Position numbers and translations under genes: made by a program. Positions 25,009-35,020 of a DNA stretch of 53,697 nt are shown here, piece by piece (positions within the stretch are counted from its first letter, which is position 1; the number at the start of each line of letters is the position of its first letter). The notes below the pieces were generated by a model. That model had not been told where the DNA came from. It saw nothing but the letters and a program-made list of their open reading frames with translations, and ran no database searches. The DNA lies in NCBI GenBank assembly GCA_021603905.1, contig BQIU01000018.1:1-53697 (forward strand), in the 5' to 3' direction. Source of the stretch: Nitrospirales bacterium (GTDB lineage Bacteria; Nitrospirota; Nitrospiria; Nitrospirales; UBA8639).

Positions 25009-25199
25009 AAAGACTCGTTGAATGAGGTTCTATACAAGACGAGAATGCCCATGATAGCATTTTTTCCTCCATTATATCCAAAATACCCTTCATTATTTGA
25101 CGTCACCATCCGAAAAGATGGGGAAGCGTATAGGATGCTTCCCTCATCGACGATGAGGCGGTCGAATGACTTCTGAGAGTACTCTCAACCACACATCCT

Positions 25200-25694
25200 A
25201 TGAATAACGCTGACACCACGTATCACGATGAGCACTATATGCGGATAGCTCTAGAACAAGCGAATCAGGCCTTTGAACGAGGGGATGTGCCCGTGGGAGC
25301 CATTATGGTCAAGGACGAACAAGTCATTAGCCATGGGTATAACACTAGAGAACTCGATCAAGACCCAACAGCCCATGCAGAAATGGCCGCGATTCGTGCG
25401 GCTGCCTCACATTTGGGAACTTGGCGGCTCAATGACACCACCCTCTACGTCACGTTAGAACCCTGTGCCATGTGCGCAGGCGCGTTAGTCCAAGCCAGAG
25501 TGGGTAGAGTCGTCTTTGGCACATCAGACCCCAAGAGCCGAGCCCATGGATCAATCGCTGATTTTCTTAAAGAACCACACTTCAATCATCTTGTTGATGT
25601 ACAAGGCGGAATATTGGCTAACGAGTGCAAGGCCATACTCCAATCATTTTTCCAACAATTGCGGGATCATCATGCAACAAACACAGACTCATAA
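25200..25694 (+). CDS. tadA: tRNA adenosine(34) deaminase
   Basis: TadA deaminates A34 of tRNA-Arg(ACG) to inosine for wobble decoding. The 164-residue product has the complete zinc cytidine-deaminase-fold site: H59-A-E61 in TAHAEMAAIRAA and C89-A-M-C92 in LEPCAMCAGAL, with the VFGTSDPKSRAHGS and GGILANECKAIL segments found in TadA. The ATG at 25200 begins the normal N-terminus. The next gene overlaps its last 23 bp, so the two may be co-translated. The length and content are ordinary. Confidence 0.95.
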   Translation: MNNADTTYHDEHYMRIALEQANQAFERGDVPVGAIMVKDEQVISHGYNTRELDQDPTAHAEMAAIRAAASHLGTWRLNDTTLYVTLEPCAMCAGALVQARVGRVVFGTSDPKSRAHGSIADFLKEPHFNHLVDVQGGILANECKAILQSFFQQLRDHHATNTDS

Positions 25695-26040
25695 AAGCTG
25701 GAGAACCAGATTTTTGGAATGGCGGTGCATCAGTGAGATAAACCCATTTTTAGCTATTATTTGGCTTGTCATTGGCGGGATGGGACTCACTGGCTGTTTC
25801 GGCACGAATTCGGCACTTCAATCATGGGTTGGCAAATCTGAGATCGAACTCATTAAACAGTGGGGCAAACCCGACAGCATTAACACCTTCGACACCGGCG
25901 AAAAGATCTATACGTGGATAGACCTGAATATCAATACTGATGGTCCTCATACCTGCCAAAAATCAGTCACGATCAGCGTCAAACATACGATCACCAAAAG
26001 CATATCGCGTGGTTGCCCTTCCGTCGTGTCCTACCATTAA
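25672..26040 (+). CDS. Small lipoprotein (hypothetical)
   Basis: The product has about 122 residues. A hydrophobic helix (PFLAIIWLVIGGMGL) ends in a lipobox LTGC (C42), followed by FGTNSALQSWVGKSEIELIKQWGKPDSI. The GKSEIELIKQWGKPD segment is the kind of pattern seen in small SmpA/OmlA-like lipoproteins, but I do not see the whole fold. The mature protein is therefore a lipid-anchored protein of the cell envelope with unknown role. Start: the ATG at 25672 overlaps tadA by 23 bp. The longer frame from 25516 overlaps tadA heavily and was rejected. Confidence 0.65.
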   Translation: MQQTQTHKSWRTRFLEWRCISEINPFLAIIWLVIGGMGLTGCFGTNSALQSWVGKSEIELIKQWGKPDSINTFDTGEKIYTWIDLNINTDGPHTCQKSVTISVKHTITKSISRGCPSVVSYH

Positions 26041-26277
26041 TCACTCAGACTTTGCGCGAACCCCTGGAGATAGGGTAGTATCTCGACCGTTGAACGTCAG
26101 CATGTGAATGTGATATTTATAGCGAATCCAAATAAGTTCCAGCTAAGGCACATCAACTAACCCCGCGCGATTACTTGCTTCAAACATGCGGAAGTTATTT
26201 GAAACGGCTATAAAAGATACGTCCCTTGCCCAACAACCCTTCAACGACATACGACGAATAACTATCCCTTCATAGAC

Positions 26278-26368
<91 letters not shown>

Positions 26369-26565
26369 CCTTCGCCAAGGCTTCGGCTGGCATGCCAGCT
26401 TTGGGAATAGCAAAGACGTCATTAAGCCTACCAACATGAGGACAGGAAGTGAAGGCTGTCCGCCGAAGTCTTGCGACACACAAACGATAGCTATGATGAC
26501 TGGTAACCAAGAATTAGGTGTCATTGCACACAGGAAGTTCTGACGAAGGAGGACTCTTCTCCCTC

Positions 26566-26808
26566 ATGAAATATGTCTACCTCATCAAAAGCACATCGCA
26601 CCCTCAACAAACCTATATCGGCATCACTTCTGACTTAGAAAAAAGACTGGCTGTTCATAACAGCGGAGGCTCTATCCACACATCAAAGTTCAAACCTTGG
26701 GAACTCATAACCTCTATCACCTTTTCAGATACCGCAAAAGCCATTGCGTTTGAGCAATATCTCAAAAGTGGATCAGGAAGGGCCTTCGCCAATAAAAGGC
26801 TTTGGTAA
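26566..26808 (+). CDS. GIY-YIG nuclease-domain protein
   Basis: This small protein of about 80 residues has the GIY-YIG signature: YVYLIKS and TYIGITSDLEKRLAVHN, with the conserved Arg in the KRL stretch and Glu in FEQYLKSG. It ends YLKSGSGRAFANKRLW, a C-terminus shared by many tRNA-adjacent GIY-YIG proteins. Small stand-alone GIY-YIG proteins are often mobile. The ATG at 26566 was chosen; the upstream GTG/ATG at 26518 adds a polar leader. It begins about 200 bp after the tRNA-Ser gene. The biological role is unknown. Confidence 0.85.
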   Translation: MKYVYLIKSTSHPQQTYIGITSDLEKRLAVHNSGGSIHTSKFKPWELITSITFSDTAKAIAFEQYLKSGSGRAFANKRLW

Positions 26809-26915
26809 TCAGGGTATCCCCCTTTCATGGGGTGACCGGAGCGCAGCGCAAAGACACAAGAGGAATAAGACGAAAACGAGCCCTAACTGGAAACCGTTTA
26901 TCCTATCAAGTTCCC

Positions 26916-27329
26916 TTACCACACACCCTGCTGATGAAGTTTAACGAATCCCTTCATCACATCACGCCGACTGAGCTGGCCCACCAACCGATTCTCTTGT
27001 AAGACGGGATATCTCCGATAGGGTGTTTTTGTGAATAACTCCGCAATTTCGACGATACTGGAATCGGCCTCGATGGTTTTGACCTCTCGTGTCATATAAT
27101 CGCCAACGGTCCCCCCCCATTCATCATGGTAAGCAGCATTGAGGCCGACTCGTAAACAGTCTGTTTCCGAAAGCAACCCCACAAGGTTTCCCCGCAAATC
27201 GATGACCGCTGCTCCAGAAATCCACTGTTCAACCAGAACTTTCATGGCTTTGTGAATATCCATATCTGGGGTAAAGGTCACCGGATTGGCCTTCATAAAG
27301 TCTTTGACGAGGACCGAATGTAATTGCAT
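26916..27329 (-). CDS. CBS-domain pair protein
   Basis: The product has 137 residues with two CBS domains: residues about 8-60 (VKDFMKANPVTFTPDMDIHKAM...GAAVIDLRGNLVGLLSETDCL) and about 77-133 (VGDYMTREVKTIEADSSIVEIAELF...RYPVLQENRLVGQLSRRDVM). CBS pairs bind adenosine nucleotides and regulate partners. The start ATG has a strong GGAGGA element. It follows nqrM by 27 bp on the same strand and may be part of the Nqr operon, a hint that it senses energy state, but this is inference. A run of eight C bases (27111-27118) lies in the coding sequence. Confidence 0.87.
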   Translation of the reverse strand: MQLHSVLVKDFMKANPVTFTPDMDIHKAMKVLVEQWISGAAVIDLRGNLVGLLSETDCLRVGLNAAYHDEWGGTVGDYMTREVKTIEADSSIVEIAELFTKTPYRRYPVLQENRLVGQLSRRDVMKGFVKLHQQGVW

Positions 27330-27356
27330 ACGCTTCCTCCTATGACCACGAGATTC

Positions 27357-27629
27357 TTATGAAAGAATCGTTTTCTTTGGAAACGGTATAATGTGATCAG
27401 AAACTCCACGAGAACTCACTGAAACCAAATGGCTGTTGGTATGGGGACAGGGGCCTTCTTGTTGTTGCTGTGTTTCACAAGGGGTTGGGCAGACCATACA
27501 ATCAATTCCCTGGATTGTCTTGAGACCACCGCAACTTCCCTCTAAACTGTTTCGCCCCGTAAGCACACCGACGGCCATGGCAAGAACCGTGAGGACCATC
27601 AACACAAATACAATTGTAAATATCATCAT
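27357..27629 (-). CDS. nqrM: Nqr assembly factor NqrM (DUF539-type)
   Basis: NqrM is a small membrane protein that delivers iron for the cluster at the NqrD/NqrE interface. The 90-residue product has an N-terminal helix (FTIVFVLMVLTVLAMAVGVLTGR), the family signature GSCGGL, and later C residues in IDCMVCPTPCE. The cysteine arrangement fits DUF539/NqrM, but the C-terminal half beyond residue 60 is longer and unrecognised. It lies 11 bp from apbE, downstream of the nqr genes on the same strand. Context makes this call solid. Confidence 0.88.
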   Translation of the reverse strand: MMIFTIVFVLMVLTVLAMAVGVLTGRNSLEGSCGGLKTIQGIDCMVCPTPCETQQQQEGPCPHTNSHLVSVSSRGVSDHIIPFPKKTILS

Positions 27630-27640
27630 ATTGACCTCGA

Positions 27641-28696
27641 TTATGATTCCGAATATTGAGTAAATGTTGTCGTGGCTTTTTCACGAAACCCTTCGTCGTC
27701 CATAATCAAAAACAATGAAGCGACCTGCTCTTGCTCGGCAAGTTCAAAGCCTTCCTCCGGACCAAGCACGAGAAGCGCCGTGGCCAAAGCATCGGCGTTC
27801 ATTGACGATTCGGCAATGACGGTCACGGAAGATAGGTTGTGCGTTACCGGTTTGCCAGTTGTCGGATTTATCGTATGTGAAAATCGTGTGCCGTCTCGTT
27901 CGAAAAAATTCCGGTAGTCTCCAGATGTCGCCACACTGTGATTATCTAATCGAACCAGCCGATGAATAGTTCTTTTCGTCGACATAGGTTGTTCAATGGC
28001 CACATTCCAAGGAACACCGTGAGCATTCCGTCCGTGCGCTCGAAGCTCGCCGCCTATTTCAACCAGGTAATTCGTCAGATCAAGCGACGCTAAATATTCA
28101 GCCACTTGATCAACAGCATACCCTTTTGCAATCGCCGAGAGATCCACGGAAAGTGCCGGGATCTCTTTTCGGATAGCGGGAGGATCATCCTGAACGTGAA
28201 GGTGATCATAGCCAATGATCTGTAATCGTGAATGGATTGTCTCTTCAGAAGGAATCGTATTGTGACGAGGAGTTGGGCCGAATCCCCAAAGATCCACAAT
28301 CGGACCGACAGAAACGTCAAAGGCACCGTCAGATAACGTCCCAACCCGCAAGGCTTCCTTCACCACTCTGTGCAAATCTGGAGAAACGGATACCCACTGA
28401 GTCGTCTGATTTCGGTTGAACTGCGAGAGTTCAGAATCGACCTGGTAGGTCGACATGCTCGAATTAATTCGAGCAAGAATCTGCTCAGTCTTTGCTTGAA
28501 TCGTGCTCAGTGAAGTCTGAGATGAAGGATGAACAATGGTGACCTGATAGGTCGTCCCCATTGTTGGTCCGGAAAATTGAAGAGGAGCTTGATCTCGTAC
28601 AGAGGAACTACACGACACCAAACTGAATAAGACTCCACTAGCCAAAAGAAAACATGTGAGGATACGGTCCTGAGTTATGAGAAGATGTTGTTTCAT
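27641..28696 (-). CDS. apbE: FAD:protein FMN transferase ApbE
   Basis: ApbE attaches FMN to threonines in NqrB and NqrC. The product has 351 residues. It starts with a lipoprotein signal (LLASGVLFSLVSC, C29) and the family's GPTMGTTYQVTI segment. The core contains SVGPIVDLWGFGP, SVDLSAIAKGYAVD and HTINPTTGKPVTH, all expected for ApbE. It sits between the nqr genes and nqrM, consistent with a dedicated Nqr maturation role in the periplasm. The length and motif order are normal. Confidence 0.93.
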   Translation of the reverse strand: MKQHLLITQDRILTCFLLASGVLFSLVSCSSSVRDQAPLQFSGPTMGTTYQVTIVHPSSQTSLSTIQAKTEQILARINSSMSTYQVDSELSQFNRNQTTQWVSVSPDLHRVVKEALRVGTLSDGAFDVSVGPIVDLWGFGPTPRHNTIPSEETIHSRLQIIGYDHLHVQDDPPAIRKEIPALSVDLSAIAKGYAVDQVAEYLASLDLTNYLVEIGGELRAHGRNAHGVPWNVAIEQPMSTKRTIHRLVRLDNHSVATSGDYRNFFERDGTRFSHTINPTTGKPVTHNLSSVTVIAESSMNADALATALLVLGPEEGFELAEQEQVASLFLIMDDEGFREKATTTFTQYSES

Positions 28697-28812
28697 GTAG
28701 TGTAGTGTTTCAAAAGTTCGTGAAATTGGCTAAGTAACGAGCCTATGGCATGCGAAAGGGTCGTGAGCAAAACATCCCATCCTATTTGTTACGATATTTA
28801 AGATTCACTACA

Positions 28813-30036
28813 CTAGCCTCCAAAATCATCCAGAAATATCTGAGATCGTTCAACACCCAAATCCTCGAGCATTTTGATGACCGCGGCATTCATGACCGGA
28901 GGACCACACATGTAATATTCACAATCTTCCGGAGCCGAATGCCGTTTAAGATACTGCTCGTATAACACTTGATGAATAAATCCCGTGTACCCGGTCCAGC
29001 GATCGACCTCTTTCGGGTCAGACAGGGCCACATGCCATTGAAAGTTGTCGTTTTCTTCCTGTAGCTGATCAAAGTCTTCCTGATAGAAGATTTCTCGCTT
29101 GCTTCGCGCTCCATACCAAAATGAAATTTTACGCTTAGAATGCAGTCGTCGTAATTGATCGAAGATGTGGGACCGCATCGGGGCCATCCCCGCTCCTCCA
29201 CCAATAAAGACCATTTCATTATCCGTTTCTTTGGCAAAGAACTCCCCAAATGGTCCAGAAATCATTACCTTATCGCCAGGCTTGAGATTAAAGATGTAGG
29301 ACGACATTTTCCCTGGAGGAATAGAGTCCTGGGCCCCAAAGGGCGGGGTGGCAATACGGACATTGAGCATGATGAGGCCTTGTTCTTCTGGATAGTTTGC
29401 CATAGAGTAGGCACGCATCACCGATTCGGTTACATGAGACTCATAACGCCAAAGGTCGGCACCATCCCACTCTTCTCGATATTCTGGCTCGACATCAATA
29501 TCAGCGAATTTGGTCTCGTAGGCAGGACATTCAATTTGAATATATCCCCCGGCTCGAAAATTTACATGCTCACCTTCAGGTAAGACAAGAACCAGTTCCT
29601 TGATAAAAGTCGCAACATTGGAGTTTGACCGAACCGTGCATTCCCACTTCTTGACGCCAAAAACTTCTTCGGGAATTTGAATCGACATGTTCTGCTTGAC
29701 CGTGACCTGGCAGGAAAGACGGTCGCCTTCAGCCGCTTCACGTTTGGAAATGTGAGAGGTCTCAGTCGGAAGAATGGAACCTCCACCCTCAAAAATCTTC
29801 ACTTTGCATTGCGCGCATGTTCCACCACCGCCACAGGCTGACGAGACAAACAACTTGGCATCCGCAAGAGACCCGAGTAATTTTCCACCGACAGGGGCAT
29901 GAATCTCTTTTACACCATTGACTCGAATCGTCACATTCCCTGACGGGACGAGTTGAGCTTTTGCTCCAATAATCATCATGACCAACGAGAGGACAATGAC
30001 CGTAAAGAGGGTAACCCCTAATGCGATTTCTATCAT
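28813..30036 (-). CDS. nqrF: Na+-translocating NADH:quinone oxidoreductase subunit F
   Basis: NqrF oxidises NADH and passes electrons through FAD and a [2Fe-2S] cluster. The 407-residue product has an N-terminal membrane helix, then a ferredoxin domain with cluster cysteines C68, C74, C77 and C109 ([15 protein letters not shown] ... RLSCQ). The FAD domain contains [11 protein letters not shown] and the NADH domain [19 protein letters not shown], with the C-terminal [16 protein letters not shown]. All are the expected NqrF features. It is the last of the six nqr structural genes. Confidence 0.96.
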   Translation of the reverse strand: MIEIALGVTLFTVIVLSLVMMIIGAKAQLVPSGNVTIRVNGVKEIHAPVGGKLLGSLADAKLFVSSACGGGGTCAQCKVKIFEGGGSILPTETSHISKREAAEGDRLSCQVTVKQNMSIQIPEEVFGVKKWECTVRSNSNVATFIKELVLVLPEGEHVNFRAGGYIQIECPAYETKFADIDVEPEYREEWDGADLWRYESHVTESVMRAYSMANYPEEQGLIMLNVRIATPPFGAQDSIPPGKMSSYIFNLKPGDKVMISGPFGEFFAKETDNEMVFIGGGAGMAPMRSHIFDQLRRLHSKRKISFWYGARSKREIFYQEDFDQLQEENDNFQWHVALSDPKEVDRWTGYTGFIHQVLYEQYLKRHSAPEDCEYYMCGPPVMNAAVIKMLEDLGVERSQIFLDDFGG

Positions 30037-30066
30037 GCGTAAGCCTCAAGAAAAATCATCATGATG

Positions 30067-30675
30067 TCACAATTGAATGCCTGAAAACGCCATGAACCCC
30101 AACGACATAAGACCGACGGTAATAAAAGTGATGCCTAGCCCTTGCAGGCCTTCAGGCACATCACTGTATTTGAGTTTTTCACGAACTCCAGCTAACGCCG
30201 TTATGGCCAAGGCCCAACCGAGGCCACTGCCAATGCCATAGACCACACTTTCGCCAAAGTTATAGTCACGCTCCACCATAAACAGTGTGCCGCCAAGAAT
30301 CGCGCAGTTGACGGTGATCAGTGGAAGAAAAATTCCGAGCGCGTGATACAGCACTGGGAAGAAACGATCTAACAACATTTCAAGAATTTGGACCATGGCG
30401 GCAATCACACCGATATAACAAATTAAGCCTAAGAAACTGAGGTCAACCTCAGGCAATCCCGCCCAGGCCAATGCTCCATCCTTTAATAAGAATTGATACA
30501 GAAGGTTATTGGCCGGAACGGTAATGATTTGAACCACCACCACTGCAATACCCAACCCCAAAGCCGTTTCAATTTTCTTCGAGACCGCTAAAAACGTGCA
30601 CATACCTAGAAAAAAAGCTAAAGCTAAATTTTCAACAAATACGGATTTGATTAATAAATTGATATAGATGTCCAT
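30067..30675 (-). CDS. nqrE: Na+-translocating NADH:quinone oxidoreductase subunit E
   Basis: NqrE is a membrane subunit of the Na+ pump. The 202-residue product has about six helices. The half-site cysteines that bind the membrane [2Fe-2S] cluster with NqrD are present in [11 protein letters not shown] and TVNCAILGG. The start ATG overlaps the nqrD stop by one base (TAATG). It is homologous to NqrD and RnfA/E. Gene order D-E-F is conserved. Confidence 0.95.
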   Translation of the reverse strand: MDIYINLLIKSVFVENLALAFFLGMCTFLAVSKKIETALGLGIAVVVVQIITVPANNLLYQFLLKDGALAWAGLPEVDLSFLGLICYIGVIAAMVQILEMLLDRFFPVLYHALGIFLPLITVNCAILGGTLFMVERDYNFGESVVYGIGSGLGWALAITALAGVREKLKYSDVPEGLQGLGITFITVGLMSLGFMAFSGIQL

Positions 30676-31337
30676 TACAACACCTCAGTTCGGTGGACTT
30701 GATGAATCCGATACTCAGATTTTTCGACCTGCTCGGTTTTCCAGGCTCGCAATCCCCAAATAAATAGCCCAATAAGAAAAAATGCACTCGGCGGAAGCAG
30801 CATGATCCCGATTGGTGTAAACCAGCCTCCCTCAGATACCAGTGGGAAGATTGTATACCCTAAGAGTGTTCCCGCTCCGAACAGTTCACGAAATGTCCCC
30901 ACAAAAATCAGTATCACGCTGTAGCCAAGACCGTTTCCTATCCCATCAAGAAAACTGAGACCAACCTCATTTTTCATGGCATAGGCTTCCGCACGTCCGA
31001 GCACAATACAATTCGTGATGATCAATCCCACGAATACGGAGAGTTGCTTGCTGGTCTCAAATGCGAACGCTTTCAAGAGTTGGTCAACCACAATGACGAG
31101 AGACGCAATGATGGTCATTTGCACAATGATACGAATACTGCTGGGAATATGATTTCTGATCAGACTGATTGAGGCATTGGAACAGGCCGTCACCGCGGTG
31201 AGGGCAATACACATAATCAAGGCTGTGGCCAGCGAGGTCGTGACCGCAAGTGCCGAACACACCCCCAAGACTTGAAGAGCAATAGGATTATTATCGAACA
31301 GTGGATCTTTGACGACTTTTTGTACTTCCCGACTCAT
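30675..31337 (-). CDS. nqrD: Na+-translocating NADH:quinone oxidoreductase subunit D
   Basis: NqrD is an integral membrane subunit homologous to RnfE. The 220-residue product starts with the nqr-type [20 protein letters not shown] and holds the conserved cysteines in [11 protein letters not shown] and [16 protein letters not shown], which supply half of the interface [2Fe-2S] site with NqrE. The start overlaps the nqrC stop by 4 bp (ATGA). The length and helices are normal. Confidence 0.95.
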   Translation of the reverse strand: MSREVQKVVKDPLFDNNPIALQVLGVCSALAVTTSLATALIMCIALTAVTACSNASISLIRNHIPSSIRIIVQMTIIASLVIVVDQLLKAFAFETSKQLSVFVGLIITNCIVLGRAEAYAMKNEVGLSFLDGIGNGLGYSVILIFVGTFRELFGAGTLLGYTIFPLVSEGGWFTPIGIMLLPPSAFFLIGLFIWGLRAWKTEQVEKSEYRIHQVHRTEVL

Positions 31338-32206
31338 AGTTCACCCGTTGTCTGGCTTCGGATTTTTTGTAAATACGGACCAAATCCGTCCTGACTTAAC
31401 CAATAACGCAAAAGATATGTGACGCCACGACTTGTCAAAGTCGCTCCAGCCAACCCATCAACCTGGTGAATCGATTCACGCTTGCTCGGATCAACCGTTC
31501 CTCGTACGACTTCGATGTTTGGTGTCCCCTGCGCATCGTAGGCCAGCTTACCTGACCATTTGGCACGCCAATTGGGATTATCAACTTCCCCTCCGAGGCC
31601 AGGAGTTTCGGCATGTTCATAAAATTGAAGACCATGAATGGTATTGGCATCTTCCTGAAGCACGACAAAACCATAGAGCGTCGACCACAACCCATAGCCA
31701 TGAACTGGAAGAATGAGGAATTTAATGTCTTCGTGCTCTTTGACCAGATAGACCGTGGCATACTTGGCCCGTTGCTTAATGTGCGCGATATCGTGGTCGG
31801 ATGGGATGCGCACGTTTCGTAACGGATCTTTAGCCGCTTGCCGTTGGTCGAATTCCTCCGGAAGAATATCATCCGCATACTCTCCAGTGGCCAAATCCAC
31901 AACCTTCGGCTCGACCTGCTGAAAGAGCGTTTCAATACTTTGACCTTCTTGATACAGCCCCGCGACTTGAAGAATATTGCGTTTCTTGTCGAGGCTTTTA
32001 TTCTTGAGCTGAAACGGTTTAAGCGCCACCGCAGCGCTTGAGACAATGATTGAGCAAACGAAGCAGAGCAAAAGGGCCACAAGAATAGTCTTCGCCGTAC
32101 TATCATTGGGTAAACGCAAGATATTTAAGATTTTTGAGACCACAGAATTTCCCTTCTGGGAACACATCGTGTTGTTAGGTATTTCGTAAGACTCTTTTCC
32201 GGACAT
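31334..32206 (-). CDS. nqrC: Na+-translocating NADH:quinone oxidoreductase subunit C
   Basis: NqrC carries a covalent FMN. The 290-residue product has a long N-terminal leader, then a membrane helix ([20 protein letters not shown]) and a periplasmic domain that ends [18 protein letters not shown]. The Thr in AGATLTS is the FMN-attachment residue (the usual motif is SGATLTS, here with Ala for Ser). [23 protein letters not shown] and [12 protein letters not shown] are further family features. The start at 32206 overlaps nqrB by 32 bp; in-frame later ATG codons (such as 32167) could be real, which would shorten the cytoplasmic leader. Confidence 0.93.
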   Translation of the reverse strand: MSGKESYEIPNNTMCSQKGNSVVSKILNILRLPNDSTAKTILVALLLCFVCSIIVSSAAVALKPFQLKNKSLDKKRNILQVAGLYQEGQSIETLFQQVEPKVVDLATGEYADDILPEEFDQRQAAKDPLRNVRIPSDHDIAHIKQRAKYATVYLVKEHEDIKFLILPVHGYGLWSTLYGFVVLQEDANTIHGLQFYEHAETPGLGGEVDNPNWRAKWSGKLAYDAQGTPNIEVVRGTVDPSKRESIHQVDGLAGATLTSRGVTYLLRYWLSQDGFGPYLQKIRSQTTGEL

Positions 32207-33386
32207 TCGTTTGAATCACCATGTAATCAATGAGCGGCGCAAAAATGTTGGCAAACAGAATGGCCAACATCATCCCTTCTGGAAACGCCGGATTGGCCAC
32301 ACGAATCACAATCGTCATACATCCGATGAGCAGACCAAACATCCACCGCCCAACGGTCGTCATCGATGCCGAAACAGGATCCGTGGCCATAAACACCATG
32401 CCAAATGCCGATCCTCCAACGACCAGATGCCAGTACCACGGAATGCTCACCATCGGGTTTGAGTTCCCCCCAAACACATTGAACAGTAGGGTCGTTCCGA
32501 TCATACCCAAGGCGACCCCAGCCATGATCCGCCAAGAAGCAACCCGCGTATAAATTAAAAACACTGCGCCAAGAAGGCAGGCCAACGTCGAGGTCTCGCC
32601 CATGGAACCTTGAACGGTTCCTAAAAACGATTGTGTCCAGGTCAGACCCATTTCTTGTATTGCGGCCAACCCGCCGATTGCACCAACGCCCAACGCCGTG
32701 GCTCCGCTAAACCCGTCTACGGCGGTCCACACGGTGTCGCCTGACATTTCTGCAGGGAAGGCAAAGAACAGAAACGCGCGGGCGGTCAACGCCGGGTTAA
32801 AAAAATTCTTTCCTGTTCCCCCAAATACCTCTTTGCCAAAGACGACGCCAAATGAAATACCCATTGCCACCTGCCACAATGGAATATCAGGCGGAAGGGT
32901 CAAGACAAAGAGAATGGAAGTGACCAAGAATCCTTCATTGACTTCATGATTACGAACAGCCGCAAACAGCACTTCCCACAGTCCGCCGGCAACTAGCGTC
33001 ATCAGATAGACAGGGAAAAAATATAAAAATCCATGCCATACACACGCAAAAACATTACCTGGGTCATAACCAATCCCTAAACTTTCAAGAATCGTCCCTC
33101 TCCACCCCTCAATCGACGACAACCCTGATTGCGCCATCCCGAGATTGGCTTGATAACCAGTGTTGTACATCGCCATTGCGATACAGGGTGTCACCGCAAC
33201 GAAGACATACATCATGACTCGTTTGAGATCGGCTCCATCACGAACATGCGGCGCCGAGTGCGTCACCGTCGAAGGGGTAAAGAGAAATCCATCGACCATC
33301 TCGTAGACAACAAAATATTTTTCGTACCGTCCTCCTTTTTGAAACAGAGGATGCCAATGATCCAAGAGTCGACGGAGCCACGACAT
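32175..33386 (-). CDS. nqrB: Na+-translocating NADH:quinone oxidoreductase subunit B
   Basis: NqrB is the main membrane subunit and binds covalent FMN and riboflavin. The 403-residue product has about ten helices, a conserved LFTPSTVTHSAPHVRDGADLKRVM start, and the FMN site Thr in GFSGATALGVGAIGG. GGTGKNFFNPALTARAFLFFA and the late FMATDPVSASMT segment are also characteristic. The ATG overlaps the nqrA stop by one base, as is common in nqr operons. Confidence 0.96.
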   Translation of the reverse strand: MSWLRRLLDHWHPLFQKGGRYEKYFVVYEMVDGFLFTPSTVTHSAPHVRDGADLKRVMMYVFVAVTPCIAMAMYNTGYQANLGMAQSGLSSIEGWRGTILESLGIGYDPGNVFACVWHGFLYFFPVYLMTLVAGGLWEVLFAAVRNHEVNEGFLVTSILFVLTLPPDIPLWQVAMGISFGVVFGKEVFGGTGKNFFNPALTARAFLFFAFPAEMSGDTVWTAVDGFSGATALGVGAIGGLAAIQEMGLTWTQSFLGTVQGSMGETSTLACLLGAVFLIYTRVASWRIMAGVALGMIGTTLLFNVFGGNSNPMVSIPWYWHLVVGGSAFGMVFMATDPVSASMTTVGRWMFGLLIGCMTIVIRVANPAFPEGMMLAILFANIFAPLIDYMVIQTNVRKRVLRNT

Positions 33387-34741
33387 CAGCCTTCCCTCTC
33401 AATGTGTTCAAGACTGGCTCGAAGAAACGGACCGAAATTATATTTGCTCGGACAGACAAATGAACACAACGCGACGTCCTCTTCATCCAGTTCAAGACAT
33501 CCGAGCGCTTGTGCAGAATCCGTATCCTTAACCACTAACGCTCGCAGTAAGGGCGTGGGAAGAATATCCAACGGCATGACATCTTCATACACACCCACCG
33601 GCACCATCGCACGGGGGCTGCCTTGTTCAAGGGAATTCAGTCGGAATATTTTGTTTCGGAAGAAACTGGAGATAAACACATTCAAGGTCGAAAACTTATC
33701 CGGCCCTGGGGACAGCCATCCCAAGAACGTTCGTTCCCCTCCCTCCGGCAACACCGTCAATTGAGAATGATATCGACCGAGAAAGGTCGCCCATCCAATG
33801 GCCCAATGGCCAGACAGTAACGATCCCGATATGACACGACACCGAACCGGTTCAAGCTGTTCCTCAACAAGATCTTCTGTTCTGGCTCCGAGTCTTGTCC
33901 TGATTAATCTAGGCGCTATCACGACTGGCCCGGCAAACGCGACAATACGTTCCGTCCAAATCCTTCCCGTTGTAAATAATTTTCCAAACGCGATCACATC
34001 CTGATACCCAAGATGCCATACCGTTTTTTTCGGACCGACAGGATCAAGAAAGTGAATGTGAGTCCCGACCAACCCTGAGGGATGAGGGCCAGAAAATTCA
34101 GCGACAGTCAATCGTTTTGCGGAAATAGTTGGAATATCTTCGCCAAGTGCCTTACAGAGAAAGACGTGTCCGTCGGTTAAATGACTGATAAGACTGAGGC
34201 CATAGAAGAAGTCATCTTTATGTTCTCGAATCACCCGTGAGGCTTGAGGGGCCAGAGGATTCGAATCCATGGCTGTGACAAAAATAGAATGTGGGGACGT
34301 GTCTGGTGATGGCACTTTGCTATACGGTCGTGTTCGCAAAGCCGTCCATAGTCCTGAGTCCACAAGATTATCTCTGACTTGGTCACGAGTTAACCGAGAA
34401 AGCTCCTCGTGACGGTATGACGTAAAGATCTCTTCGTCGTTTCCTTCAAGCTGAATCACCACCGACTGAAGCGCACGCTTCGCACCACGATTAATTGCCG
34501 TGACCACACCACTTCCCGGAGAGGTATAGACGACCCCAGGATTGGCTTTATCTAAAACAATGGGCTGCCCCAGTTTGACCCGAGCGCCTTGCTCAACTAA
34601 TACACTTGGCTTCATGCCAATATAATCCTGACCAAGCAAGGCCACGGACTGCACCGGCGGCCCATCATAAATCAATTGCTCAGGTTCCCCAGATATGGGA
34701 ATGCGCAATCCATGTGTTATTGATATGTGCACAGATTTCAT
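33386..34741 (-). CDS. nqrA: Na+-translocating NADH:quinone oxidoreductase subunit A
   Basis: NqrA is the soluble quinone-interacting subunit. The 451-residue product has the barrel-sandwich-like N-terminal part ([29 protein letters not shown]...[20 protein letters not shown]) and the region [19 protein letters not shown]. The C-terminal part ends [31 protein letters not shown]. It is the first gene of the operon; the 279 bp upstream hold no gene, and I did not find a convincing promoter in it. Confidence 0.94.
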   Translation of the reverse strand: MKSVHISITHGLRIPISGEPEQLIYDGPPVQSVALLGQDYIGMKPSVLVEQGARVKLGQPIVLDKANPGVVYTSPGSGVVTAINRGAKRALQSVVIQLEGNDEEIFTSYRHEELSRLTRDQVRDNLVDSGLWTALRTRPYSKVPSPDTSPHSIFVTAMDSNPLAPQASRVIREHKDDFFYGLSLISHLTDGHVFLCKALGEDIPTISAKRLTVAEFSGPHPSGLVGTHIHFLDPVGPKKTVWHLGYQDVIAFGKLFTTGRIWTERIVAFAGPVVIAPRLIRTRLGARTEDLVEEQLEPVRCRVISGSLLSGHWAIGWATFLGRYHSQLTVLPEGGERTFLGWLSPGPDKFSTLNVFISSFFRNKIFRLNSLEQGSPRAMVPVGVYEDVMPLDILPTPLLRALVVKDTDSAQALGCLELDEEDVALCSFVCPSKYNFGPFLRASLEHIEREG

Positions 34742-35020
34742 ACGTTAAAACACCTAGGCTATAAGGCAAGGTCAAGAGTAGATCTCTTTATCTCTTTTTC
34801 GGTCATGTTCGTTTCATTCTTTAGGCAATGACATTTAGGAAGAGAGATCGGGGGAAGGGCGGGAATTCTTACTTTTTCTGAACTAATGATGGCGGTGAAT
34901 GATGAGATTACGTTCAAACATTGAGCTTGTGCGTAAGATCAATCATGAAGAGAATACCGATGGATAACGAACGAAGCCAAGGATTCCGGCCATATCGGTG
35001 AACGGAAAACCAACGAGGTG
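34742..35020. other. Intergenic region between coaBC and nqrA
   Basis: This 279-bp stretch lies downstream of coaBC and upstream of nqrA, both on the minus strand. No gene or RNA is recognised. Its pyrimidine-rich part (ctctttatctctttttc near 34780-34797) may be the nqr leader. No terminator for coaBC was seen. Confidence 0.35.
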
